Positions 27,882 through 36,567 of a stretch of DNA of 48,794 nucleotides are shown piece after piece (position 1 is the first letter of the stretch; each line of letters begins with the position of its first letter). The stretch is from an uncultured Spirochaetota bacterium (GTDB taxonomy: Bacteria > Spirochaetota > Spirochaetia > Treponematales > UBA12059): contig CALMRC010000001.1 of assembly GCA_937873275.1 (NCBI GenBank), positions 1-48,794 of the forward strand, given 5' to 3'. The notes below the pieces were generated by a model, which was not told the origin of the DNA, ran no database searches, and saw only the letters and a program-made list of their open reading frames with translations. The translations under genes were made by a program, and so were the position numbers.

Positions 27882-28730
27882 ATGGGGACTCCAAGAACGG
27901 GTCTTGATCTTCGAATCGGCACCTCGGGGTATGACTACCCGGAGTGGAGGGGGAGCTTCTATCCTCCCGGGCTTGCCCGCAAGGATTTCCTGGGATTCTA
28001 CAGCGAGCGGTTCGACACGCTTGAGATCAACTACACGTATTACGGCCAGCCCCGAGCTGAGGTTTTCGAGGGTATGCTGGGACGTCTCCGGAGGCCCATC
28101 GACTTCTCGGTGAAAGCCTACCGTCGCCTTACCCATGAGAGGGACCTCGAGACGCTTCCGGAGACAGCCCGGGAATTCCGGGCGGGTCTCGATCCCTTGA
28201 TTCGGGCGGGCAGCCTTGCCGCGGTACTGCTCGAGTTTCCCTCATCCTTCCACTATTCACCCCGCGAGCGGCTGTATCTCGCCCGCCTCCTGGACGAACT
28301 CGGGGGGGTGCCCCTGGTTGTCGAACTTCGTAACGCGGAATGGTACGGTGCCCGGGTCATCGAAGCCTTGCGGGCGCGGGACGTCGGTCTCTGCATCCTC
28401 GACGCCCCCCGGCTGCCGGGACTTCCACCGATCATGGACCTGGTGACGGGAGAAATCGCGTACGTTCGGTTTCACGGCCGGAACTCCGCGAACTGGTGGA
28501 CGGGCGACGCCGGCTCAAGATACGAGTATCTCTATTCCCATGAAGAACTTGCCGGATGGCTTCCCCGTCTCGACGCCCTAGGCGCCCAGGCCGGAAAAAT
28601 CCGGGTCTACTTCAACAACCATCGGAGAGGGAACGCGGCCGCAAACGCCTGCGAACTTGCCCGGTTTGTGAACTCTTCCCGTCTGCTCGAGGACGGCCGT
28701 CGATGGGATCCGGAACCGTCCTGCACGTGA
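27882..28730 (+). CDS. DUF72 (YecE-like) family protein
   Basis: LRIGTSGYDYPEWRGSFYPPGL...FYSERFDTLEINYTYYGQP...YVRFHGRN, YFNNHRRGNAAANACEL. Confidence 0.93.
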   Translation: MGTPRTGLDLRIGTSGYDYPEWRGSFYPPGLARKDFLGFYSERFDTLEINYTYYGQPRAEVFEGMLGRLRRPIDFSVKAYRRLTHERDLETLPETAREFRAGLDPLIRAGSLAAVLLEFPSSFHYSPRERLYLARLLDELGGVPLVVELRNAEWYGARVIEALRARDVGLCILDAPRLPGLPPIMDLVTGEIAYVRFHGRNSANWWTGDAGSRYEYLYSHEELAGWLPRLDALGAQAGKIRVYFNNHRRGNAAANACELARFVNSSRLLEDGRRWDPEPSCT

Positions 28731-29914
28731 ACGCCGTGGGTCTCCTTGCCGCGCTGGAGGAAGCCCTTGATCCGGCCCTCCGGGGGCGCCCCTTCGTGAT
28801 CGCGAACAGGGCCGAGCCCCGGGCCGTGGTCCTGGATCTTTCGCGGGAGGCCCACCGCGAGGGAGTGCGGCGGGGGATGTTCCTGCCCCAGGCGAGCAGA
28901 TCCCTGGCTGGCCTTATCGTACGGGAACCTCGAACCGAACTCTGTGCCTGGGCGAACGACAAGCTCGGGCGGATCTGCCGCGCCTATAGCCCCCGGGTGG
29001 AGGCGGCGGGCAACGGGCACGTGTTCGCGGACCTTTCGGGAACCGCGAGGCTCAACGGTCCCGTGGAGGATGTATCCCAGAGGATTCGGGAGGACATCCT
29101 GTCCGAGATGGGCCTCCGGCCCGTTCTGGCTTTGGCGGGGTCCAAGACCGTAAGCAAGGTCGCCACTCGGGCCTTTCGCCCCGCAGGATTCATAGCTCTG
29201 TCCCCCGGGGAAGAAAACCTGGTGATGCGCCATCAGCCTGTCGGGTTCTTACCGGGGGTGGGCACTGTCCTATCCCGGAGGCTTGACTTGCTGGGCATCC
29301 GGGAGATCGGGGACCTCGCGGGACTGTCGGAAGCGGACGCCCGAGCCCTGGGAGCGCGAGGGCCGGAGCTTGCGGTCCGCGCCCGGGGGCTGGATGCCCT
29401 CCCCGTGGATCCGGAACCCCCGGAACAACGTACGGAGAGAGGCCGGTTCTTGTTTGAGCCGGACGCGGCGGATCCCGAAATCCTCTTTCCTCGCCTGGAG
29501 GCCCTGGTTTCGGAGCTCGCGTACTCCCTCCGGAGGAAGGGGCTCGGGACCCGGCGGCTCCTCGTGGAGTTGATGTACGCCGACGGTTTTCGGAGTTCCG
29601 CTTCCACGCGATCGCCCCGCGTCCTCGCACGGGATGACGAGGTTCTCCGCCTCGCCCGGGACGTCTTCCAGAAAGCCCGCAACCGCCGGGTCCGGGTCCG
29701 CCGGATCGCGGTCGAGCTATCCGAGCTGGATGTTGCGGGTCCGGAGCTCGACCTGTTCGAACCCGAGGGGAATCGCTTCGAATTCCTCCAGTTCGCCTTG
29801 GACAGGGTTCGGACGCGGTACGGATTTTCCGCCGTAGCTCCGGCGAGCCTTCTGACAGCCGTTCCGGCGGTATTCGGATCCCTGCTCGATACCTGCACAT
29901 CCATCGCAGGGTAA
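28703..29914 (+). CDS. imuB: ImuB-like (catalytically degenerate) Y-family DNA polymerase homologue
   Basis: HVNAVGLLAALE in place of HVDMDxFFAxVE; AAGNGHVFADLSGT in place of SxDExYLDxT; clamp-binding-like ELDLF; adjacent dnaE2-like gene. Confidence 0.8.
   Translation: MGSGTVLHVNAVGLLAALEEALDPALRGRPFVIANRAEPRAVVLDLSREAHREGVRRGMFLPQASRSLAGLIVREPRTELCAWANDKLGRICRAYSPRVEAAGNGHVFADLSGTARLNGPVEDVSQRIREDILSEMGLRPVLALAGSKTVSKVATRAFRPAGFIALSPGEENLVMRHQPVGFLPGVGTVLSRRLDLLGIREIGDLAGLSEADARALGARGPELAVRARGLDALPVDPEPPEQRTERGRFLFEPDAADPEILFPRLEALVSELAYSLRRKGLGTRRLLVELMYADGFRSSASTRSPRVLARDDEVLRLARDVFQKARNRRVRVRRIAVELSELDVAGPELDLFEPEGNRFEFLQFALDRVRTRYGFSAVAPASLLTAVPAVFGSLLDTCTSIAG
29194..29204 (-). repeat. 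GGGACAGAGCT motif (ALSP) in imuB-like gene
   Basis: exact. Confidence 0.9.
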
Positions 29915-29921
29915 AAAGCCT

Positions 29922-32900
29922 GTGTTTACGCCACTGCTGGTTTCATCCTGCTATTCGCTACAGTATGGGACAAGATTCCCCCGCGACTTGGTTCATGCGG
30001 CGCGGAGGCTGGGATATGGAGCTCTGGCATTGACGGATCGCAATGGCGTATACGGGGTTCCGGCGTTCTTGGAAGCGTGCTCGGAGGGCGATCGGCTGGG
30101 GGATGGGCTAAAGGGGACAGAGCATGCAAATACGGGATGCAACTTATCCGGTATGAGCACGGAAACTGGGGACCCGGGGACAGAGCTGGGTAATTGCAGG
30201 CCAATCCTGGGGACAGAGCTTGTAGACGGGCACGCCCGGGTGCTCCTGATCGCCCGGACGCGAGCCGGATGGTCCAGGATATGCCGAATCCTGACGAGCC
30301 GTGCTTCGGGCACCCTTGATCTGCCCGCGGCGATCCTAAAGGAACTTGAGCTCTGTCCCTGCATTCTAGGCAAGGGGCGCCCCCCGGATCTCTTCGTCGC
30401 CACCGACGACCTGAGTCTTCTTGAAGCAGCCTGCGGAAGAGCCTATGCCCTGCTCGTTCCATCCTCCACCGGGCGAGACGGCGTGGGCCGACGCGCCCTA
30501 TGGAGGGCCTTGGCCCGTACAGGCGCTCCTCCCCTGGCGACGGGGGAGGTCCGCTTCCTGGACGGATCGGATCGCGACGTACAGCGGCTCCTTATCGCGA
30601 TCGGGAGCGGGAGGACGAAATTCGAGATTCCCCAGGAGGAACTGTCGGCATCCGGGACGATTCTGTGCGCTCCCGGCGAGGCGTGCCGCCCCTATGAAAG
30701 TATTCCGGAGTCCCTGATCGCCAATGCCGCCGTGGCGGAGTCGATCGAGTTACGATCCGTCTTTGACGGGTTCGTCTTTCCATCGTACGAAACCGCCGAC
30801 GGGGACAGAGCTGCGGAAGTGTTGCGATCTTGTACCTACCAGGGCGCCGTGAAGCGGTACGGGAGTCTGGATGGCATCGTTCGATCCCGGCTGGAGTACG
30901 AGCTGGGGATCATCGAGGCCAAGGGCTTCTCCGATTATTTCCTGATCGTTCGGGATATCGTTCGAAAGGCCTCCAGGACCTGCGGACGCGGAAGCGCGGC
31001 CGCGAGCGTGGTTTCTTACGCCCTGGGCATCACGGATGTCGACCCCATTGCCCAGGACTTGTATTTCGAGCGCTTCCTGAACCCCGGCCGCCGGGATCCT
31101 CCCGATATCGATGTGGATTTTGCCTGGGACGAGCGGGATATGGTCCTGGATGCCGTGATCCGGGAGTACGGCGAGGATCGCGCGGCCCGGGTCGCGAACC
31201 ATGTCTGTTTCCAGGCCCGGTCGGCCCTCCGAGAGACTGCCCGGGCTTTCGGTTTGCCGGACGGTGAGATCGGAGCCATGGAGCGGGCGCTCTATCTCGA
31301 CCGAAACCGGGCCTTGTCCGAGGCGGATCCTGTCTGGAAGGAGGTGCTGGAACTGGCTCCCCGGATCGAAGGGATCCCCCGGCATTTGGGGGTCCATTCC
31401 GGCGGCCTCGTGCTCGTTCCCGGCCGCTTGACGGATCATGTCCCGATCGTGCCCAGCGGATCGGGAATCCGGGTGACGGCCTGGGACAAGGAAGGCGTGG
31501 AGTCGGCCGGGATGGTCAAGATAGACCTTCTCGGCAATCGAAGCCTGGCGGTAGTCCGGGACGTCCTGGCGAACCTGGAGGAGAACGGAACGCCGATTGT
31601 GGAGCGGGACTGGGAGCCGATTTCGGATCCGGATACCATCAACCTCCTGGCTCGCGGCGACACGATGGGGGTGTTCTATGTGGAGAGCCCCGCCATGCGT
31701 CTCCTGCAAAAGAAGACCGGCCGAGGCGATTTCGAGCACCTGGTTATCCATTCGTCCATCATTCGGCCCGCGGCCAACCGGTATATCAACGAGTACATCG
31801 ACCGCCTCAACGGCAAGCCCTACAAACCCTTGCATCCCCTGCTGGACGGCCAGTTGTCTGAAACCTACGGCATCCTCTGCTACCAGGAAGACGTGAGCAA
31901 GGCGGCGGTCGCGCTCGCGGGGTTCACCCCGGCCGAAGCGGACGGTATTCGAAAGGTCCTGTCCAAGAAGGATGTCCGGACACGGCTTTCGGCCTACCGG
32001 GGACAATTCGAGTCGGGCGCCCGGGCCCGAGGCGTGGACGACGCCACGATCTCCACGGTGTGGCACATGATCGAATCCTTCGCGGGATACTCCTTCGTGA
32101 AGGCGCACTCCGCAAGTTACGCCAAGCTTTCGTTCCGCTCCGCCTTTCTTCGAGCCCACCACGGGGCCGAGTTCATGGCCGCCGTGATGTCCAACCGGGG
32201 AGGCTACTACTCGACCCTGGCCTATGCCAGCGAGGCACGGCGCATGGGCCTGAGCCTCCTGCCTCCGGACGTCAACGAGAGCGAGATGCGATGCCGCGGG
32301 CGGGAAGGCGTGATCCGATTCGGCCTGGGCATGGTTTCGACCCTGGGATCCGGGACGGCCGCGGCCATCGTGGAGGAACGGAAGCGCACCGGACCCTTTT
32401 TGAGCGTCGAGGATCTCGGCCGCCGCGTTCGGATCGACCGAAGCGACGCCGAGGCCCTGGCCGGCTCGGGCGCCTTGGATGCTCTCGATGAGGGACAGAG
32501 CTGCTCGAGCAAGCTTCTGCGCCTGTTCTCCATCGTTGCCGCCCGGGAGGAGGCGACTGTTTTCGGGGGTGATCTATTCGCTGAAGCCGAGCTCGGAACG
32601 GCCGTACGGGGGACAGAGCTTCGATATGCAGATCTCCCCGGAGCCCCGTCCGGGCGCAGGCGGCTCGAACAACAGATGAGATATCTGGGCACCACACTCG
32701 AGGATCATCCCCTCCGGCTATTTCCACGGGCCCTGCGGCAGCCCCGGACACTCGGCCGGGACCTCATGGACAGCATCGGCCGCCGAGTCGAACTGTTAGG
32801 CTGGCCCATCACGGCCAAGCCGGTCCTCACCTCCGAGGACGAGCCCATGGAATTCGTCTCCTTCGAGGATGAGACGGCCTTGTACGAAGCCGTACTCTTT

Positions 32901-33044
32901 CCGGACGTGTATCGCCGGTATCGTGCCTTGCTTTGCGGAAACACGCCTCTCTTCGTCCGTGGTCGGGTCGAGGAGGATCGCGGAGCCGTGGTGCTTTCCG
33001 TGGAGAGCCTCGCGACTATAGAATGCTCTGTCCCCGGAGAATGA
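29922..33044 (+). CDS. dnaE2: DnaE2/ImuC-like error-prone DNA polymerase III alpha subunit
   Basis: PHP-like N-terminus; palm motif RRDPPDIDVDFAWDERD; HLGVHSGGLVLVPG; SFVKAHSASYAKLSFRSAFLRAHHGAEFMAAVMSN. Confidence 0.93.
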   Translation: MFTPLLVSSCYSLQYGTRFPRDLVHAARRLGYGALALTDRNGVYGVPAFLEACSEGDRLGDGLKGTEHANTGCNLSGMSTETGDPGTELGNCRPILGTELVDGHARVLLIARTRAGWSRICRILTSRASGTLDLPAAILKELELCPCILGKGRPPDLFVATDDLSLLEAACGRAYALLVPSSTGRDGVGRRALWRALARTGAPPLATGEVRFLDGSDRDVQRLLIAIGSGRTKFEIPQEELSASGTILCAPGEACRPYESIPESLIANAAVAESIELRSVFDGFVFPSYETADGDRAAEVLRSCTYQGAVKRYGSLDGIVRSRLEYELGIIEAKGFSDYFLIVRDIVRKASRTCGRGSAAASVVSYALGITDVDPIAQDLYFERFLNPGRRDPPDIDVDFAWDERDMVLDAVIREYGEDRAARVANHVCFQARSALRETARAFGLPDGEIGAMERALYLDRNRALSEADPVWKEVLELAPRIEGIPRHLGVHSGGLVLVPGRLTDHVPIVPSGSGIRVTAWDKEGVESAGMVKIDLLGNRSLAVVRDVLANLEENGTPIVERDWEPISDPDTINLLARGDTMGVFYVESPAMRLLQKKTGRGDFEHLVIHSSIIRPAANRYINEYIDRLNGKPYKPLHPLLDGQLSETYGILCYQEDVSKAAVALAGFTPAEADGIRKVLSKKDVRTRLSAYRGQFESGARARGVDDATISTVWHMIESFAGYSFVKAHSASYAKLSFRSAFLRAHHGAEFMAAVMSNRGGYYSTLAYASEARRMGLSLLPPDVNESEMRCRGREGVIRFGLGMVSTLGSGTAAAIVEERKRTGPFLSVEDLGRRVRIDRSDAEALAGSGALDALDEGQSCSSKLLRLFSIVAAREEATVFGGDLFAEAELGTAVRGTELRYADLPGAPSGRRRLEQQMRYLGTTLEDHPLRLFPRALRQPRTLGRDLMDSIGRRVELLGWPITAKPVLTSEDEPMEFVSFEDETALYEAVLFPDVYRRYRALLCGNTPLFVRGRVEEDRGAVVLSVESLATIECSVPGE
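30114..30220 (+). repeat. Three motif copies (30114-30123, 30177-30187, 30210-30220) in dnaE2 PHP region
   Basis: same orientation, same GTE frame. Confidence 0.95.
30349..30359 (-). repeat. GGGACAGAGCT motif (ELCP) in dnaE2
   Basis: exact. Confidence 0.9.
30802..30812 (+). repeat. GGGACAGAGCT motif (GDRA, AGA codon) in dnaE2
   Basis: exact. Confidence 0.9.
32492..32502 (+). repeat. GGGACAGAGCT motif (GQSC) in dnaE2
   Basis: exact. Confidence 0.9.
32610..32620 (+). repeat. GGGACAGAGCT motif (GTEL) in dnaE2
   Basis: exact. Confidence 0.9.
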
Positions 33045-33136
33045 TTTGAGCTGGGCGGTCTCTGGGGTCGAGGATCGAGCTCTGTCCCCGGAGGGCGATT
33101 TGGGTGCCCTGCTCCTGGATGAACCAGCTCTGTCCC
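33025..33136 (-). repeat. Three motif copies (33025-33034, 33078-33088, 33126-33136) at dnaE2 3' end/intergenic
   Basis: all same orientation; first two share an extended downstream match. Confidence 0.95.
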
Positions 33137-33175
33137 CCCGAAATCGCCGGGGAACTGTCGCATCGAGGAGGCCCC

Positions 33176-33943
33176 ATGAAGCGATGGTACGAGTCCCTGT
33201 TTGAGAACTACGGCCGGACCTACGACTCCGAACCATTCACCAAGGGTACGGCCGGGGAGTGCGACTTCATAGAACGGGAGCTCGAAGGCGATCGGTCAAA
33301 GCGCATCCTGGATATCGGATGCGGAACCGGCCGCCACGCCCTGGAGCTTACTGTCCGGGGCTATACGGTCGTCGGCGTCGATCTTTCCGGATCCCAGTTG
33401 GAGCGGGCCCGGGAAAAGGCCCGTGAGCGGGGCGTGACCGTCGATTTTCGGAGGGAGGACGCCCGGAACCTTCCGTTCGATACGGAGTTCGATGCGGCCC
33501 TCATGCTCTGCGAGGGCGCATTTCCGTTGATGGAAACCGACGAGATGAACTACGGAATTCTCCGCGGGGCGGCCCGGGCCTTGAAACCCGGCGGTATCTT
33601 CCTGTTCACCACCCTGAACGGGCTCTTCCCGTTGTTCCATTCCGTCGAGAAGTTCTGCGCCTCCGTCACGGAACCCGGCAATGCCGCCTACCGGGGAAAT
33701 ACCTTCGATCTCATGACCTTCCGGGACCGCAACATCACAGAGGTCGTGGATGACCTCGGCCGCCGGAAGGCCCTGGAGTGCGACGAACGGTACTATGTCC
33801 CCAGCGAGATCACCTGGCTCCTGAAGTCGGCGGGATTCACGGAAGTAGGCATATATGGGGCGCACCTGGGGGCGTTTTCCAGATCCGACCCCTTGACGAC
33901 GGAGGATTTCGAGATGCTGGTGACGGCGCGGAAAACCGTGTAA
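33176..33943 (+). CDS. Class I SAM-dependent methyltransferase
   Basis: RILDIGCGTGRHALELTVRGYTVVGVDLSGSQLERAREKA. Confidence 0.9.
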   Translation: MKRWYESLFENYGRTYDSEPFTKGTAGECDFIERELEGDRSKRILDIGCGTGRHALELTVRGYTVVGVDLSGSQLERAREKARERGVTVDFRREDARNLPFDTEFDAALMLCEGAFPLMETDEMNYGILRGAARALKPGGIFLFTTLNGLFPLFHSVEKFCASVTEPGNAAYRGNTFDLMTFRDRNITEVVDDLGRRKALECDERYYVPSEITWLLKSAGFTEVGIYGAHLGAFSRSDPLTTEDFEMLVTARKTV

Positions 33944-33958
33944 TCCGGGAGGAGCGGG

Positions 33959-34954
33959 ATGGAATATCGTACTTTAGGCCGTTCCGGACTCAAGGTGAGT
34001 CCTCTGTGGCTGGGGACCTGGAATTTCGGGGATTCGACCCCCGAGGCCGAGGCGGCCCGGATGGTCCGACGAGCGGTCGATGCGGGAATCAACTGCATCG
34101 ATACGGCAGATTCCTATGCGGCCGGGGAAAGCGAGCGCATCGTGGGGCGGGCCTTGGCCGGCGGGCTCCGGGAGAAGGTCGTGGTCGCCACGAAATTCCA
34201 CTTCCCCGTCGGTCCGGGGCCCAACGATCGAGGCAACTCACGGCGCCACATCCTTCGCGCCGCGGAAGCTTCCCTTCGCCGACTCGGGACGGACTGGATC
34301 GACCTGTACCAAGCCCACCGTCCGGATTTCGGGGTACCCCAGGAGGAGACGCTCCGGGCCCTGGACGACCTCGTCCGCCAAGGCAAGGTCCGGTATATCG
34401 GATCCTCCACCTTCCCGGCTTGGATGGTCATGGAGGCCCTGGGGATCAGCGAGCGACTCGGCCTCGAACGCTTCGTCTCGGAGCAGCCTCCCTACAACCT
34501 TCTGGACAGAAGGATCGAGAACGAGCTCGTGCCCATGGCCCTGCGGCACGGTGTGGGACTTCTGGCGTGGTCCCCCCTGGCCGCGGGGCAATTGGCGGGA
34601 AGGTACGCCGACGCCGCCCGGCCGCCTGCGGACTCCAAGGCCGCTCGGCTATCCTACGTCGCGGCGCGGCTGACGGAGCGAGGTATCGAAACGGCCCGCG
34701 TCCTGGCCGACCTGGCCGCTCGCCGGGGATTGACGTCCTCCCAGCTCGCCCTGCTCTGGGTGAAGGATCAGCCCGGCATCACGGCGGCCCTTCTGGGAAG
34801 CCGAACGGAAGTCCAGCTCGAGGAAGCCCTGCCGGTGCTCGATCTTGGCCTGGATTCGGAAACCGCCTCGGCCCTCGACACCCTCGTGCCTCCGGGAAGC
34901 GCGGTCGCCGATTTCCACAACACCTCGGGTTGGATGCGGATGAGGCTCCTCTGA
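33959..34954 (+). CDS. Aldo/keto reductase
   Basis: [24 protein letters not shown]...[17 protein letters not shown]...DLYQAHRPD. Confidence 0.95.
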   Translation: MEYRTLGRSGLKVSPLWLGTWNFGDSTPEAEAARMVRRAVDAGINCIDTADSYAAGESERIVGRALAGGLREKVVVATKFHFPVGPGPNDRGNSRRHILRAAEASLRRLGTDWIDLYQAHRPDFGVPQEETLRALDDLVRQGKVRYIGSSTFPAWMVMEALGISERLGLERFVSEQPPYNLLDRRIENELVPMALRHGVGLLAWSPLAAGQLAGRYADAARPPADSKAARLSYVAARLTERGIETARVLADLAARRGLTSSQLALLWVKDQPGITAALLGSRTEVQLEEALPVLDLGLDSETASALDTLVPPGSAVADFHNTSGWMRMRLL

Positions 34955-34978
34955 TCTCCTCGTCAGACGTCGATCCGA

Positions 34979-35707
34979 CTACCCCAGAACGACGGCCGTC
35001 CCCGTGAGTATCAGGCCTTGTGCGATCAGATAGGTCCCCCAGGGTATCTGGTATTCATATTTCGGGTGCATCCCGTGTAGGGTCGTCTCCCCCATGACCG
35101 CGTCCGAGAGCAGGAAGAACACGGCCCCGGCGGCTACGAGCACCCAACCTCCAGCCCGGGCCAGGGCGGCCGATAAAGCGACGGCGGTCATGGCGCCCAG
35201 GGCGAATCCGTACAGGAACCCGCCCAGCATCAGACTCTTCGGCCGGCCGGCCTTGTAGACCCGCAGCCGGAATATCAAGGCCGGGGCGAGGAGGAGCACA
35301 AACAGGAGGGGAACCAGACGGCCCTTCTCCGCAAGTTCCCGGAAGGGGATGCTGCTCAGGAAGCTCGATATATAGAGGATCTGGGCGGCCGCGAAGCAGA
35401 GTATCCCCAGGAAAACCGGCTCTCGAAACCGGGAACGGACGATCGGGAACTGCAGGTTGAAGAAATCCCCCGCGAAGGAACAGGTCATGCCCAACGGAAT
35501 GAGGATGGCCGCAGGTCGTCCGGCCCCCGCCAGGAAGTGGTTCGCCCACGCGAACAACAGCAACTGGGCGGAGAAGGCCAGGTAGGCTCCCCGACAGTAG
35601 GGGAGGCGGCCTTCCGCGGTATCGATCCCGCGGATCGTCAGCCAGTGAAGAAGGAAGCCCAGGACAGCCCCTGCGGGCAGGATCGCCAGCCGTGGAAGGA
35701 TCTGCAT
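34979..35707 (-). CDS. Multi-TM membrane protein, possibly YhhN (lysoplasmalogenase)-like
   Basis: Multiple TMs; ...LIPLGMTCSFAGDFFNLQ...LLSDAVMGE. Confidence 0.55.
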   Translation of the reverse strand: MQILPRLAILPAGAVLGFLLHWLTIRGIDTAEGRLPYCRGAYLAFSAQLLLFAWANHFLAGAGRPAAILIPLGMTCSFAGDFFNLQFPIVRSRFREPVFLGILCFAAAQILYISSFLSSIPFRELAEKGRLVPLLFVLLLAPALIFRLRVYKAGRPKSLMLGGFLYGFALGAMTAVALSAALARAGGWVLVAAGAVFFLLSDAVMGETTLHGMHPKYEYQIPWGTYLIAQGLILTGTAVVLG

Positions 35708-35754
35708 CGTGGTCGCTCCTTGGTTCCGATTCGGGGTCCGGACGTTTCGAGCCG

Positions 35755-35764
35755 GCTCTGTCCC
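35755..35764 (-). repeat. GGGACAGAGC motif, intergenic
   Basis: GCTCTGTCCC exact. Confidence 0.85.
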
Positions 35765-35766
35765 TT

Positions 35767-35787
35767 GTACTATACGCTTGCTAGTAC
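35767..35787. promoter_or_regulatory. Inverted repeat GTACTA-N9-TAGTAC
   Basis: Arms 35767-35772 and 35782-35787. Confidence 0.4.
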
Positions 35788-35791
35788 CTGG

Positions 35792-35803
35792 ATACCATGG
35801 TAT
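35792..35803. promoter_or_regulatory. Perfect 12-bp palindrome ATACCATGGTAT
   Basis: Self-complementary. Confidence 0.45.
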
Positions 35804-35808
35804 TCTAA

Positions 35809-35823
35809 ACTGGTAGGACCAGT
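35809..35823. promoter_or_regulatory. FadR/GntR-type operator ACTGGTAGGACCAGT abutting the regulator ATG
   Basis: Perfect 6+3+6 inverted repeat close to the known FadR TGGTNNGACCA-type site. Confidence 0.7.
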
Positions 35824-36567
35824 ATGCGCAACAAGTTGGATTCGGCCACGAAACGGTTGGAGCGGGAAATCCTGGAAGGGCGGTTCCGGCCCGGCGACCG
35901 TCTGCCCTCGGAGCGAGCTCTGTCCCTCCGATACGGCGTGAGCCGTTCCATCCTCCGGGAGGGCATCCGACACCTCGCGAGCCTGGGACTTGTCCGAACG
36001 GAAGCCCAGAGCGGCACCTATGTCACTGATTACCGCAAGGAAGCGTCCTTGGAGTTTCTGCTCTACCTCCTGGACAACAACGAGCCCTTGGACCCGGAGA
36101 TTTTCCGGGCGGTCAACGAGCTCCGGGAGATCCTGGAACCGGGATGTGCAGTCCGTGCCGCGGTACGATCCACGCCGGAGCGAGTCCGGGCGCTCCGGGA
36201 GTCCCTGGCCGCCCTGCGATCGGCGGAGGGCAGTCCCGAGGACCTGGCTGCGCGGGATTACGAGTTCCACGCTCTCATGGTCGAGCAGACGGACAATCTC
36301 GCCCTTCGGCTCCTGTTCCATGCCTGCCGGTCGGTCTACCTGTTCTACGTCCGACAATTCTACAAGGACCCCGCGAACGCCGCTCCCACCTTCGATCAGC
36401 TCGAAAGGTTCATTGATCGGGTCGAGGCGAAAGACGAAACCGGGGCGGCCGCGGCTCTGTCCCTCGCGCTCATGTACGGACGGGATCGGGTATATCGATC
36501 CCTCGATTGGCCGTTCCCAGACAAGGGCCGTGCGGTCGAGACGGTCCCGGATGGAGGTTCTCCATGA
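35824..36567 (+). CDS. GntR-family (FadR/FCD-type) transcriptional regulator
   Basis: RLPSERALSLRYGVSRSILREGIRHLASLGLV wHTH; C-terminal FCD-like helices. Confidence 0.92.
   Translation: MRNKLDSATKRLEREILEGRFRPGDRLPSERALSLRYGVSRSILREGIRHLASLGLVRTEAQSGTYVTDYRKEASLEFLLYLLDNNEPLDPEIFRAVNELREILEPGCAVRAAVRSTPERVRALRESLAALRSAEGSPEDLAARDYEFHALMVEQTDNLALRLLFHACRSVYLFYVRQFYKDPANAAPTFDQLERFIDRVEAKDETGAAAALSLALMYGRDRVYRSLDWPFPDKGRAVETVPDGGSP
35916..35926 (-). repeat. GGGACAGAGCT motif (ALSL) in GntR wHTH
   Basis: exact. Confidence 0.9.
36454..36463 (-). repeat. GGGACAGAGC motif (ALSL) in GntR
   Basis: exact 10-mer. Confidence 0.85.

Noticed and set aside
28934-28952. GAACTCTGTGCC in imuB-like gene as a motif copy
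   Set aside because: Mismatches in the core; may be an ordinary or decayed sequence, not counted.
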